From the NCBI RefSeq assembly GCF_000003195.3, contig NC_012870.2:20266501-20330500 (forward strand): a stretch of DNA of 64,000 nucleotides, given 5' to 3'. The position numbers and the translations under genes are program-made. The notes under the pieces are model-generated. The model did no database searches. It was not told where the DNA came from and saw only the letters and a list, made by a program, of their open reading frames with translations. This document shows, one piece after another, positions 23,502 to 35,248 of this stretch (within the stretch, counting starts at the first letter, position 1; each line of letters begins with the position of its first letter). Source of the DNA: Sorghum bicolor (Eukaryota > Streptophyta > Magnoliopsida > Poales > Poaceae).

Positions 23502-26500
23502 GGCAAGAATAACGTACTTCCGACCCGTAGTATCATCATACTATGAGCGTTACCGATCTTCTCGCGCGGCAGCGGCACTGATCAGGTGCTGAATCACGGC
23601 GATCGACAGCAAGCAGTGGCCGGCTGGTTGGGCTGGCCACACTCGAGCGCGTGGCCGCGTGCAGGCCAGCCGGCAAGGGGCCGGGTGAGAGACAGAGCAG
23701 ATAAGGGGGCAGGCCGGAGCCGGGAACAGCCCGCCGCGACGTACGGGGGCCAGGCAGAGAGGCAGGTCGACCGACCCCGCCCCGCCCCGCCCGGCAGCCC
23801 GGCGACAGGAACGCCAGGCGTCCAGCGCTGCGTGCCTGCCTGCCGGTGCCGGCTCCATCTGCTCGCTCTCCCCGCGGCATCATTTCGGACACGAACCCGG
23901 CCGCCGGTCACTCGAGCGGGCGATCGAGTAGACGGACCGAGTAGCGAGTAGGCAGCCACGCACGCAAAGGGCCGTGTCTAGCTTAGCGCTTACTAGCTAG
24001 CCACTCAACTGAACCGGCGGTCCAACTCAGCACCCACCGCCAGCGGCCGGCGGCCGCGCCGGCGCCGGCCCAAGGCGAATGGCGGGCGGGAGCTGGAGCG
24101 CTCGGCTAGCTGGACTCGAAAGTGACCTGTTTCCTTCAGTAGTGCCAATGCAAGCTTGACAGGCAATTAGGCAAACAAGTCTGGGAGTAGTGCTTTTCCT
24201 CACTCTTGAATTTACCATTTGCGTGCAAAGTACTACAGTCAGAAGTCAGAACAGTGCCCCCCGAGTCCCGAACTTTCTCGCGCCCAGGCCTAACCAGGGA
24301 TGGATGGATGCCCAGCTGTCTGTCATGTGTCATGCTGTCCACTGACTGTTTTGTTGGAGAGAGCCCCTCCAAACAGCTCAACTAAACTAATGTCCAGTGC
24401 TTGTTTCCGTTGATCCCAGCCACAGTGCTTGTTTCTGCTGATCTCGGCCCTAGGCGTCCATTGCCGAGGGTCCATGCATGCATGTGCCAGGACAGCTGTG
24501 TCTGGCCAGAAACCAAACATTCAGCGATCGGGCACGGCACCAAAATGAGCCAGCACGTCGTGTCTCCTTGCCCTGGGGCGTGCGCGCACGGCGGTCGGGA
24601 CACCTTCATGCCGGCGCGGCACCTGGCGCATCATTCTGCTCGACCCCTGCCAAGACGGACGCCGCCCAGATTCAGAGGAGAGCAGCAGAGAACTTGTAGG
24701 AACCAACTCTGTGGATGCCATCGATCTTCTGCTGCTCTGTCTCCGGAAAGCTTTGGCGTCGTATGGATCACGAATTGTATGAGTTAGCTGACGAAAATTA
24801 CCCTTCGCACAGGCTGTGAAACACATTTTTGCCCCACATTTTTGTTGTTTTACCGTGGCCATGTCCATGCCCCTCCACACGTCTCCAAAACCAACTTTGG
24901 GAGCCTGTCCTCTAGCACGACGTCCTCGAGCTTTTTGGGCATCGCCTCGACGTTTTGGCGCCATTCCATGCCTATCCTTAGCATATCTATAGCCTCGCAA
25001 TCCTGCCGGTGACTACAGATGTGGTTGGAAATTTGACTGACGCTGATGGGTAACAAATCAACTCGTTGAATTGGTTCTTTCACGCGAAAAAGACAAACTA
25101 CGCAAAAGGCTAAAGATTCAAACCAAATGTTTACCGAGCTGTACGTTTTACTCGCATGGAATATAGATGATTTGAAAACAGAATGTACTGTCACTACTTG
25201 AAAACAGAATGCTGGGCAGCTCAGCAGCTGTCTACTCTGCACTACATCGCAATACATGTGCTATTTCTATTTCTCTCTGACCTGCAGTCACGAACTCGAT
25301 CATCACGAACGCAACTATACATCATAAACAACCAACAACCGATCGAGTATTCAACTTACATGCACACAATAGATAGATAGCGAGGGAAACACAAGAATCT
25401 CGCTCAGTAAAAGACTGAAAACGACGAGAGCAAACGGAAGAGAAAGGAGGGCGATTGTTCAGAGCTAGTCGACAACCACCGACCTGCTCAGCCCTGAAGT
25501 TTTGGCTTTCGGCCATGCGCCAGATGCTCAAGCAGATCTCCGGACATGATGCTAGCTTGGTGATGAGATCTCTGGGACTTGGACGATATAGATCTCGGTC
25601 GGGGCCACCCTGCCCATATGCCCCTCCGTGGGGAGGCCGGCCTAGGCGCCTAGCAGCCATGTCCTTTGTCCTCGTCCACATCCAACAAGTACGTGATCTG
25701 CTTCATGGATTCCCCTAGATCAACTTGGTTTTCAGCAATGATGCCCACACAGTCATCACTGAATCACACAACGATTGTTGTTGCCTGACCAACGGGTTTG
25801 GCACCTGTCAAGTTTGAAAGCTGGAACACATTTCGCGTCCTGCAGTGTGTTGGAGTGATGACATGTCAATGCTGCGAACACCAAGGAGATGGGTTGCAAT
25901 AGTTCATAGAATCGATCGCACCTCTGGTCTGGTGAGCTTCTGGTGCCGGTGTATTGTTTCCACAGCCTCACTGCAGACTGCACCCTCCTACCGTCCTACG
26001 TTGTGCTATCTTTCTTGATTGCAAGCTCCAGCCACCGACGTGAAAGTGGTGCCTGATGCTGATGACTCAGATTAAATTCTCAGCACCATCTGCCAGCCTG
26101 TCTCATTAGTGGTTTTATGAAGAAGAGAACACATCAGTTAAAGGACTCGTAAACTCTGCTCATCGAAAGCAGACATGCATTCTGACTCTTGAATAGAAGC
26201 AAAACAGAAAGATATGAAATGGCATATGACACTTCATTTCCCGTTCTTTAATTGCTATGACTAGTAATCCTCCTTGAATACTTGATGGTGCAACAGGATA
26301 TACAGAACATCATTCCTATCAGTAAGAGATTTATATCGACGATCATAGATCTGACGTTAGTTAGATATTGCAAAAATTATGTAGTTATCTATACATAATA
26401 ATAAAAAGGTAAAACTTTTCACCCCCTCATTTTTGGTCCGGCTATCTTCTTTTTCTTTCCCGAGTCATGAATGCATCCCTACATCAACTCCGTCCCTTCG

Positions 26501-26925
26501 TAACGGAGTCCATTCCGGATGTCTATTTATGTACGTTTCAATTTCTTTTTCTTTTAAGAACAGTTTTTTTTTTTCTATTTACTGGCTGGTCCCTGGTCCC
26601 ATATAATTAAGGTAGAGAGCACACGTTCTCTCTTATTTATATTTTGTTCTCTCTTTCCTGTAACGTTTCCTCTCTGATCAGTTTCTCTTTTTTTTTACAA
26701 ACTCGTATTTAGATATCTCATGATTTTTTTCTTGTTTTTTATGTTCAAGTAATAAATATTAAAATAGAAATAGAAAGATAGGAACAAGGGCCACCACAGC
26801 AAAGAGTTCACCTGACATGCAAGCAAGCCACATGCGTACCTGAATCCGTGGGCTCTCGCATGTGAATTGAGCAGCCGCACAAATTCATTACCGTGTGGAA
26901 TAGTGCATGGCTGCACAAAAATCTA
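23502..26925. other. Gene-poor stretch, GC-rich then AT-rich
   Basis: 23500-24120 and 24520-24720 are GC-rich with overlapping ORFs on both strands and no recognised protein. Minus-strand ORFs at 24850-25257 and 25322-25681 look protein-like in places but match no family I know. 26380-26700 is pyrimidine-rich low-complexity DNA. No RNA gene or transposon ends could be defined. Confidence 0.4.
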
Positions 26926-27158
26926 CTCCGTCTCAAAAAAGAATGACGTTTTTGACTTTTAGAAATCGTGTTTGACCGTTCGTCTTATTCAAAAATTTTA
27001 TATAAATTATAAAATAAATAAATCATTAGTAAAGTATCTCTAATAATAAAATAGGTCTTAACAAAATATATAATATTTATGTAAAATTTTTGAATAAGAT
27101 GGATAATCAAACAAGATGTCTGAAATTCTAAAACGACACTCTTTTTGGATGAAAGGAG
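26926..27158. mobile_element. Stowaway-type MITE, 233 bp
   Basis: Seen: CTCCGTCTCAAAAAAGAATG at the left and CACTCTTTTTGGATGAAAGGAG at the right form inverted repeats, with further pairing inside (TTATTCAAAAATTTTA / AAAATTTTTGAATAA). TA flanks both ends. Confidence 0.9.
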
Positions 27159-27316
27159 TACACGTACATGGTACACAAGAACTTATAGCCCACTTGTTTG
27201 TCTCACGTAATAATTTCTTGATTCTTGTGCACAACCTGTTTCTCTTCTTTCTCCTCACCTCTCTTCTATGTATCAGCATATAACCCACTTATAGCCCATT
27301 ATTATGACGGCTCTTA

Positions 27317-27494
27317 GGCCAGGCTCAATCTATAGTTTCATGTCACAGTTAACAAAACTATAAACTAGGTAACTGAGCCATATGAGTTTTATGGGGATGA
27401 AACTCTTTCGTTTAATGACTATGTCAAGTAAATAATTTTACTTATTTGGCACCCTATTTAATGTGTATAACACTCTCATGCATTGAGACTAGCC
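27317..27494. mobile_element. Tourist-type MITE, 178 bp
   Basis: Seen: GGCCAGGCTCAAT at the left and ATTGAGACTAGCC at the right, with TTA on both sides (27314-27316 and 27495-27497). It shares the GTTTCATGGGG/ATGAAACTC interior with the cluster at 55200-56380. Confidence 0.88.
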
Positions 27495-28369
27495 TTATGG
27501 AATGAAACGACGAAGAACAAATTAATTAGGGATCTCAACAGTCAACAGCTCATCACGTTTCTTCTTTTTGCCGGGGATTGAACGGAGGATCAACAATTTT
27601 CTTTTCACACATTGCACTGCAGCAACAAAGGGGTCAGCGATCAATCAATGGAGCCCTAACATGGCTCCCAACAAACTTTATAGAAAGCCCACAAAACCCT
27701 TAAACAAACACATCATCAAATGTACTCACTAGACACTTGTATGTAAACCTACTGTCAATGAACATGAAAATAGCACCTTCCGCGGTTTGTCACTAGAAGG
27801 TTTGGTCCTCAGCAAGAGCATTGGGCACATAAGGAAGATAAGACAAAATTGGAAGCAATCACCAGCTGATTAAATGGTTGTGTACAACACTATAACGAGA
27901 TGAGTTGCTACCTATTACAATTTATAGAGAAAAAAGGGAACTAAAACAACTAATCTGACACACATGACACACAGGTGTTCGTACAAAAACACAAATCGAT
28001 GCTAGAATTCTAGCAACTGCTAATTTTTATCAGATTGTCCGGGGGTTGCAGCCTGAGGATACTTCAAAATGGTCCAGCAAACACACAGTCAAACTGGTAT
28101 CCTGCATAAGTAACACAATTAGAAATACCAATTACAGTGTTCTAGTAGAAAATGCAAAAAGAAAAATAAACATGCGCACTAAAATCACACCTTCCCCTAT
28201 AAAGAGATCATAGATAGTCTCTTCAGGTAAGAATAATCAGGCCTGTCTTCAAACCACGATGAACGACAGTAGTGAAAGTAGGAGATAAACTCTGATGGAT
28301 ACGATTTGCAGAGTACCAAACCCATAATAAAGAATTGATGAATGTCGAGAGCTAATTTATGAGCCACCT
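27495..28369. other. No gene recognised
   Basis: AT-rich intergenic DNA. It may be the distal part of whatever element carried the casein kinase fragment to its right, but no ends were identified. Confidence 0.35.
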
Positions 28370-28740
28370 AGACAGGAGTAAGCATCTATTTCTCTCTGAT
28401 TTTGTCATATTTCTGCTTCTTGGTCCTGCTTTCAGCTCCTGCCATGGTAGGCTGTTCAAAGACAAAAAGACCAATGAAATGTTACATCCATTCACAGAAG
28501 CATGCATGGAACCATTACATGTTTACAACATATGGGTGAAAAGATCGATAACAAACAAACCTGCCCCTAAGAAAGTACATAAGACATAACCGAGAGATTC
28601 TAGATCATCTCTCCTGCTTTGCTCTGCATCCAAGTAAACTCTGAGAAGGCAGCGGTGGCCGCCATGGAGACGCTCGAAGGTGCCGCCAAGGACCACTGTA
28701 TGCCGGAGTTCCTGCCTGCTCCTCCTTGGACCGGAAGGGG
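28370..28740 (-). pseudogene. Chimeric gene fragment: casein kinase 1 exons beside a phosphopantetheine-adenylyltransferase-like stretch
   Basis: Minus strand, reading from high to low coordinates. At about 28730-28660, HTVVLGGTFERLHGGHRCLL resembles the nucleotidyltransferase start of plant CoaD-type enzymes (VVLGGTFDRLHDGH). At 28623-28561, EQSRRDDLESLGYVL is a signature of casein kinase 1; one base is missing after it. This exon ends exactly at a GT donor (GGGGCAG/GTTTG). An intron of about 109 bp follows, ending GAACAG at 28452, and the next CK1 exon (LPWQELKAG, then KQKYDKI and MLTPV in shifted frame) runs down to about 28370. Retained intron and exons show capture of genomic DNA from a CK1 gene, as by a Pack-MULE or Helitron. 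CK1 identity is firm; the CoaD-like part is likely. A third coding-like patch (28780-29000, with a plausible GT donor) is unassigned. Confidence 0.75.
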
Positions 28741-29152
28741 TCAAGAACAGGCAGCTAGATTTGTTCCCCAGTCCATGCTTGAAGCAAACACTTGCGAGAG
28801 CTGTGAAACATGCAGGGCATCACGAGCAGCTGTGAGATAGGAGGGATCAATGATAGAGAAAACTGGGGCAGGAATGGTACGTACCTGGGACGGTTGCTGG
28901 CGGTGGAGAGGCCAAGTAGCAAAGAAGCAATGGCACCGGGATCTTCAAGGTAACCACCATCCTCAGGGGTCACCCAAACCCCTAATGGTGCAGGATCTTG
29001 GAGAGGATGGAGGAGCAGTCCGCTTCACAGCGATGCACAGTGCCACAGCCTCTGCTCGGGCTTATGTGCTGGGTGCTGCGACGAAAGGCCTTTCCCTCCT
29101 ATCCAAGATCCACACGGCTACATGGGCCACGTCGAGAATCCAATCCTTCTAA

Positions 29153-29929
29153 CATAAATTCTGATATAATCCAGCCCCTTTCTTTGAAGAGCCCATACAT
29201 GATCCAAAAGAAACAACCCACGAGTTAGGATTCAAGTTCAGCCCTTAGAACATGACGGCCCATTACAAGGCCACGGCACATGAAAACATAGGAAGAGTCA
29301 AGTAGGGCTAAAAGATAAATTCAGCCAAGGAAAGTATATCTTTGACCTATCAATAGAAACAAGTTAGTTTCCACACCATCTCTGCATCACCATTGGACCG
29401 TAAATACAAGTTCACGTTTGCCTATCTTGCTTGGTAAAAGATTAAGGAATAAGCAAACTAGCAAAGTAAGAATTCCTTTTTTTTCAAACAAAACAAGTCA
29501 TTTCATGACACATATAACTAGGCAAAATATTTGCTTGTGTGCAGGTGTAGCTGGATAGCTTATAGCTGATGCATGCATTTGCCTGCATGAACATGTGCTT
29601 TACCATAGTCACAAAGTTTCTGGGTTGATGGGGTCGATGTACTGGGTCGTGATACTCTACTTGCGAGATATTTTCACACTTAGGGTCGAAAATGAACCCG
29701 TGAACCTGGGTCCTTTGTCGAAGGTGGTGAACCCATTTTATGTGACTATGTGCTTTACATGCAGGTCAATAGTTTGGCAAGACAGCGAAATCCAGTAATA
29801 GTAAAGTCTGAATTCAGAAATCATGATAAGAATCAGTATCATAAACATGTAATTGAAAGATAATGGATAGTTCATTGGCACTAATTGCACAAGAACATGT
29901 GGTAAAACCAAATACAAACTATGATCTTA
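29153..29929. other. No gene recognised
   Basis: AT-rich, short ORFs only; nothing with a recognisable motif. Confidence 0.4.
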
Positions 29930-30208
29930 GAGCAACTCCAAGAGCTTGGCTATTCTTGTTGTGGAGGCTATTTTAAAATTTACATAGTAGAAAGTAGGCT
30001 CCAACAAATGTGCTATCTGGTTTTGTAAAATAGAAAGTTGGCTATCCCTTGTTTTTCGGTGGCCATATATAGCCAACCACACTGGCTATCTGATTTTGTA
30101 AAATAGCAAGACTTCTGTGGACTTCTTATTTAAGAAGTTTTATATTTTACAAAATGGCCAAATAATGAAATTTGGCTACTAACTTTAGCTAAGCTCTTGG
30201 AGTTGCTC
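29930..30208. mobile_element. Tourist-like MITE, 279 bp
   Basis: Seen: GAGCAACTCCAAGAGCTTGG and the inverse AAGCTCTTGGAGTTGCTC, with TTA duplicated at 27-29 and 09-11 of the flanks (29927-29929, 30209-30211). TGGCTATCTGATTTTGTAAAATAG-like units recur inside. It lies about 290 bp beyond the PPR stop codon, so it may fall in that gene's 3' UTR. Confidence 0.92.
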
Positions 30209-30496
30209 TTAGGATCTTAGCATTCTTAGTAAAATATACCGATCGCATCATGTAATGATGTAAATGGATGTCAAAACTTTAGCTAACCTTGTGCTTTGGC
30301 ACAGTCATGCTGACCCAGCGATTGACAGTGGGCAACAGCCCTAAATGCCCATCTAAACATGGCAGATATTGCAACTGAACACCGCAAGCTGCAGAGCAAC
30401 AAACACGGATACAAAATACAAAAGGGGTTAGTCAGCCTGTGTGATGTGGCTTGTTAAGAACAGTGACCAGGCAGTTTCACTTACATGCTCAAAGTA

Positions 30497-33400
30497 CTAA
30501 ATACCAGTTTTAATAGCAAGGGCTTGCAATATGGGTAAATAGAATAACTCATTTTTCTTCTGTACAGCTGTACCCAATACACGGTATAGTTCAACATCTG
30601 GATAAACACCAACAGATAGCATGATTGGTACGAGCATCAAAGCTTCTTTGGTGAACTGTCTTTTGCATAGTCGGTTGATTGCTGCACTGAAGTCTTCAAT
30701 AGATGCCTCAAACCCTGCATCTAGAAGCTTGCCAAACCACATAATGGCCTTGTAAGGCATCCCTTTTGCACATTGAGCTTTGATAAGTGTTATGTATGCA
30801 AATTTTCTCAGCTTGGCACCCTGTTTTCTGAAGGACTCCAGTTGCATTTCAGCATGAATAACTAGTCCCTTTGAGCACAACACGTTAACAAGCAAGTTAT
30901 AAGTAACAGGTGTGGGCATCACTCCACGAAATACCATTAGTTCATACACACCGAAAGCATTTTTGGCGTCCTGCGTTTCACAAAAACCTTGTATAAGCGT
31001 GTTGTAAGGTATTGGATCTGCATCAAAACCTTCTATACACATATCATCAAGAACATTCTTGGCATCATGGAACATGAACTGCTTACAAAGTCCTTTAATA
31101 ACTACACTGTAAGTTACTGCATTTGGTTTGATACCTTTTCCAGTCATTTCTTTAAAAAGACTTAGCATGGAATGAACTTTCCCAGCTTCAGAGAGTGCAT
31201 CCATCAAGGTGGTGTATGTAACTGTTGTTGGCAGCAGATCACTTAACTGAATAGCCGTAAAATAGCTCTCTGCCATATGCAGATCCCCAAATTTGCAGTA
31301 ACCATATAGAAGAGAATTGCATGTTACAATGGTTGGGCACATACCAGCCATAATAATCGCATCATACAGCTGAACAGCATTACCAATATCACCCACTTTT
31401 GCATAACCATCAATAACTACATTGTAGAGGACTACATCGGATGGCTGATATTTGCTAGCTATAGTTTCCAAATATGACCTTGCTTCATCAAGGAATCCTT
31501 TCTTGCAAAGGCCTAGAAGAATAGATACATGGTTTACTGAAGTTGGAGTTACCCTCTGAGAAGAGCACATTAGATTCCAGACTTGAAGTGCTCTTCCAAT
31601 TTCTCCTAGCTTGGAGTACCCATGGATTAGGATGGAATATGCAATAACATCCAATTCCAGACCAACACTGCATATCTCACCAAGTAGGTTTTCGACCTCA
31701 TAAAACAGGCCCTTCTTGAAGAGAGCATTGATAAGGACGCTATATGTGACAATATTCAGCTCCATACCTTGGCCTAAGATGTCCTTTCTTATCTTCATCC
31801 CTTCTTCAACATCACCACCTTCACAGTGGCCAGCAATAAGTATAGTATAAGTAACAATATCGGGTTCGACACCTAGGCCCCTCATCATCTCAATCATTTT
31901 TGGAATTTCTCTTGTATGACCATGCAAGCGAAAGCCATTAATAAGGCTGTTGCAAGTGACAATATCAAGTTCCATTCCTTCTTCTGTCACACTCTGAAAG
32001 ATATTGAATGCTTCACTTACAGAACCTATTTTACATAGACCATGTATAATGGTTGAATATGTGTGCCTGCTCGGATTTAATCCATACTTCAACATCAGGC
32101 AGAAAACTGATTTTGCATCCTGAATGAACCCCCAATTACACAATGCAGACATGAGAGTGTTAAAGGTCATTCCCAATGGTATGAATTTCCCCTCTTTCCT
32201 AATCTCTTGAAGGAAAGATAAAGCTTCTCCAATTTTATCTTGCTTGCAGAGGCCATCTATGAGAATGCTATGGGAATAATCACTGGGGGGAATACCACAT
32301 GACTCCATCTCTTTAAAAATCTCCAGTGCCACATCTGCCTTTCTTAGACTGTACAACAAACTGTCATAGGTGGTTATTGAGATTTGCATGTTTAGGCTGC
32401 TCATTTTACTAAGAACATAAAGAGCATCATGATTCATCTGAGCTCTAGCATAACTATTTGCTAGAGCGTCCCACACAATGCTGTTTGAATCCCACTCCTT
32501 GAATCCACTCCACAGAATATCACATAGAGTCGGAGCAGAATCAGAACCTACAGCAAAAGATATGGTAAAATTGAATGCAGAAAAGGTTACGTTTAAACGT
32601 TTTCTGTGGTTGCATGCATTGAGATACAAATCCTACCATTTTCAAGAGATGTGAAAGAATATCTATGCATACACTAAGTGACAACCTGCAAAATTTCCAT
32701 GCTAGTGATCCTGCTATGAGTTTGCTTTCTGCAGACAAAACTACTACTCCTTTCATTCCAAATTATAAGTCATTTTGGCTTATTTAGATTTAGATACATA
32801 GCTTTTGCTATGCACCTAGATATATGCTATGTCTAGATACATAGTTTGCCTCTTCACACTTCCACTAAATATACAACTAGCACTCTAGCAGCATGGAAGT
32901 TGCAGCTCGGTAACAGATGATCACAAATTTCAAACAAATACGATTACCAGCATAGGAATTTCAGTATATTAACAGATTATCCTAGATTTAATAAAAATAT
33001 AATTAACAGCACGGAAAATGCAAGCCAGTCTCGGCAAATACTGTTTCCTTCAGACAAAATTAAGGGAAGAGCATGGCAATTGCAGCTACGATTGATGAAT
33101 AACTGTGCTTTCATGTTCCCGGCAAGAGCAACAACTACTTGGATATACAAACACAAGCAGTCAAGCCCTCACACCGAGCTCACCTTGTTCGTCCACCATC
33201 TGGGCCAACCCGTCGCGCATCTCCCGCCACCTAGTCTGCCACAGAAGCTCATGGCAGTGCCTGAACCGTGCGGCGATAGAGGTCTTCCGCTCGAGCTCCG
33301 CCCTGTCCTCATCGAGCGTCCCCTGCCGTGCCCAGCCACCCCCAGGCTGTCCACCTCCCGCCCCGCCTGCGCGGGGAGGGGCTAGCGGCGCGTCCCTACC

Positions 33401-33559
33401 CACAACCGCCTCCTCCTCGGACTCTGTTCCAGCCGCCGACAACGCCGCCGCGGGAGAGTAGGAGAGCGGTCTACGTGGAGGTCTGGGTGGGCGGGGACTA
33501 GTGCGGTGCTGGAGGTGAGGCAGGAGGAGGCGGAGGGGGATGCGTGGTCGAAAGGGCAT
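30497..33559 (-). CDS. P-class pentatricopeptide repeat protein, two exons, about 808 aa
   Basis: Role by family: PPR proteins bind organelle RNA and act in its processing, stability or translation. Exon 1 runs 33559 to 33184 and ends CAAG/GTGAGC. Exon 2 runs 32547 (CTGTAG/GTTCTG) to the TAG at 30497. The junction restores EQ-GSDSAPT in frame. The N terminus (MPFRPRIPLRLLLPHLQHR) is Arg/Pro-rich with almost no acid, as in mitochondrial or plastid targeting peptides. From about residue 170 the protein is an array of some 16-18 35-residue P motifs (TYSTIIHGLCKIGSV, TYTTLMDALSEAGKV, TYSVVIKGLCKQ), ending ALAIKTGI. There is no DYW, E or SMR domain. It resembles the At1g13630-type PPR from memory, without a search. 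No lesion was seen. A start at 32629 would skip exon 1 and read through the intron; I reject it. A head-to-head neighbour begins 647 bp upstream. Confidence 0.9.
32741..32850. mobile_element. Partial Stowaway-like foldback in the PPR intron
   Basis: CTCCTTTCATTCCAAATTATAAGTCATTTTGGC is the usual left part of a Stowaway element, followed by a TAGATACATAG / CTATGTCTAGATACATAG foldback. The matching right terminus is missing. Confidence 0.5.
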
Positions 33560-33803
33560 CCGAAGTGAGGCAGGGTCTCATGGCGGGGGAGAGCGACGGC
33601 AGCCTTGTGGAACGCCCTCCGTGCGCTTGTCGGCGGTGGCGGCGAGCATGTGGAGGCGGCTTAGCGGCGGCGCTGCGGTCGGGGTTTTTGCTTGTGTGTG
33701 TGGTCGTGGGGAGAGGAAAAGTGTGAAAATGACTACGGGCCAAAAGATTTTTGGGCTTGGAGTTAGTGGGCTGAATGACATGCCGTCAGACGGCATCGGG
33801 TTA

Positions 33804-34042
33804 GAGCAAGTTTAATAATACAACCCATTTGCTGGCAGGTTTTTTGCAGCCTTCTCCCAGCCCACCCATACAATAGTTAGCTATTCACTATTAATACATG
33901 GCCCACTTATCTCTCTCACAAGGTTTCTTGGTTCCTGTGCCTAAGCTGGCTGTAAGCTTACAGCCTGCTTCTCCTCTCTCTCCTCCCTTCTCTCCTCCAC
34001 CTCAGCATTTAGCCAGCTTACAGCCCACTATAATACTTGCTC
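33804..34042. mobile_element. Tourist-type MITE, 239 bp, between divergent genes
   Basis: Seen: GAGCAAGTTTAATAATAC at the left and the inverse ATAATACTTGCTC at the right, with TTA on both sides (33801-33803, 34043-34045). It lies in the 647-bp gap between the PPR start and the divergent plus-strand gene, so it may affect their promoters. Confidence 0.9.
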
Positions 34043-34206
34043 TTAGTGGGCTGAATGCTCATCCAAATACAACCTCCTTTAAGATTTATTTGGGTCTCAT
34101 TGAGAAAGAAAGGTCCATCATGCCTCGGCTATGACTAAAGCCCCATATCGTCGCCGCCCTCGCTCACCGCCTCCAGGTCTGGTAGATCGATCAACCCGAC
34201 CCAGAC

Positions 34207-35043
34207 ATGAAAGACCAAACCCTAGCCGATCTTGTGGAAGGAGGCAACGTTGTTGCACCGCCGGGCTCGGCGGCGGCCTCAAGCTCAGAAGGATTCTCGG
34301 GGAGCGGGTCGTCGCCGGGTGCCATGTCGGTAGAGATGAAAACGGTACGAATATTTTCTGACCGTATTCGAGACCGAATTCATTTAGAGGAGTTCAGATC
34401 TATCCGTATTCGAGTCCGAATATTCAACATCTGATTCCGTATCCGTATTCGAATACTTAAATCGTATATTTATGATGTCGAAATCCAATCCTATCTTATC
34501 CGACATGGTTGATATTATCTGTATTCGAATCCGAATTCGACCAGAAATATGAAAACAAATATGATATCAGTGATATCCGTCTGTATCCAATCCGTTTTTA
34601 TCCCTACATGTCGGCGCGCGATGGCAGGGAGGAAGAGGAAGCCCGGGCGATGGAGGAGGATCCCATGCCAGCCCGTGAAAGTTACTTTGGTGCCGACAGG
34701 GCTAAGTAAGTTGTCATTTGTGTGGACGTTTTGGTCCCCTGTGCCGGCCCCTCTGCCTCGAGGGTCAGACGACAAGCGGTAGCGGGAGAAGTTGCCGAGT
34801 CCAAGTTTCTGGAACTGGTATTTGGCATGGAAGGGTCCAAGGAGGTGCTGGAGGCGATGGATCGGGGCAATCGGGAGATTCTGGAACATGCGAAGCAGCT
34901 AGAGGAGGCGGACGAGGATCTGTGCGACACCGAGGAGGACAAGGTCGCCTTCCGTGCCTTCAAGGCCACTGTCGTCGTCTACCGCAAGCTTGTCACCACC
35001 AAGCCCGAGGACGTTGTCTTCAGGGACCGACCACCCAGCGAAG
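34207..35043 (+). pseudogene. Uncharacterised gene disrupted by two MITEs
   Basis: No family recognised. The first part (MKDQTLADLVEGG ... SSPGAMS) ends at a hAT MITE (34331-34606). Past it, in the same frame once insert and duplication are removed, it continues ARDGREEEEARAMEEDP ... ESYFGADRAK, then a TAA at 34707-34709. The frame stays open for 334 more bases: KFLELVFGMEGSKEVLEAM, EEADEDLCDTEEDKVAFRAF, KLVTTKPEDVVFRD. A second MITE starts at 35044. A further coding-like patch (EEHLTTEEMDGACHFAMLA, about 35600-35680) could be a later exon. The protein is acidic and helical in outlook, probably soluble. The TAA may be a real nonsense change or mark an unrecognised intron. It shares an upstream region with the PPR gene on the other strand. 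Confidence 0.55.
34331..34606. mobile_element. hAT-type MITE, 276 bp, in the coding region
   Basis: Seen: TAGAGATGAAAACGG at the left and CCGTTTTTATCCCTA at the right are inverted repeats. The 8-bp target CATGTCGG is duplicated (34323-34330, 34607-34614). The interior is made of CCGTATTCGAATCCGAAT-like repeats. Confidence 0.93.
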
Positions 35044-35248
35044 AGCACTCACAATGCAAGACTCTATCACAGAGTCTAAGATAATTAATTATATATTATT
35101 TATGATATTTTGCTGGTATGACAGCATATTTATTGAAGAAAGAGGTAGAACAAATAAGACTCCAAGTCTTATTTAGACTCTAAGTCTACATTATTCGAGG
35201 TAATAAATAACTTTAGACTCTATAATAAAGTTTGCATTGTGAGTGCTC
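35044..35248. mobile_element. MITE with GAGCACTCACAATGC ends, 205 bp
   Basis: Seen: GAGCACTCACAATGC at the left and its exact inverse GCATTGTGAGTGCTC at the right. Flanks GAA and TAA suggest a 3-bp target with one change. It interrupts the reading frame of the preceding gene after PPSEE. Confidence 0.88.

Noticed and set aside
32541..32629. Start of the PPR protein at the ATG at 32629
   Set aside because: That frame begins inside the intron; the exon 1 reading at 33559-33184 joins in phase and supplies a targeting-type N terminus.
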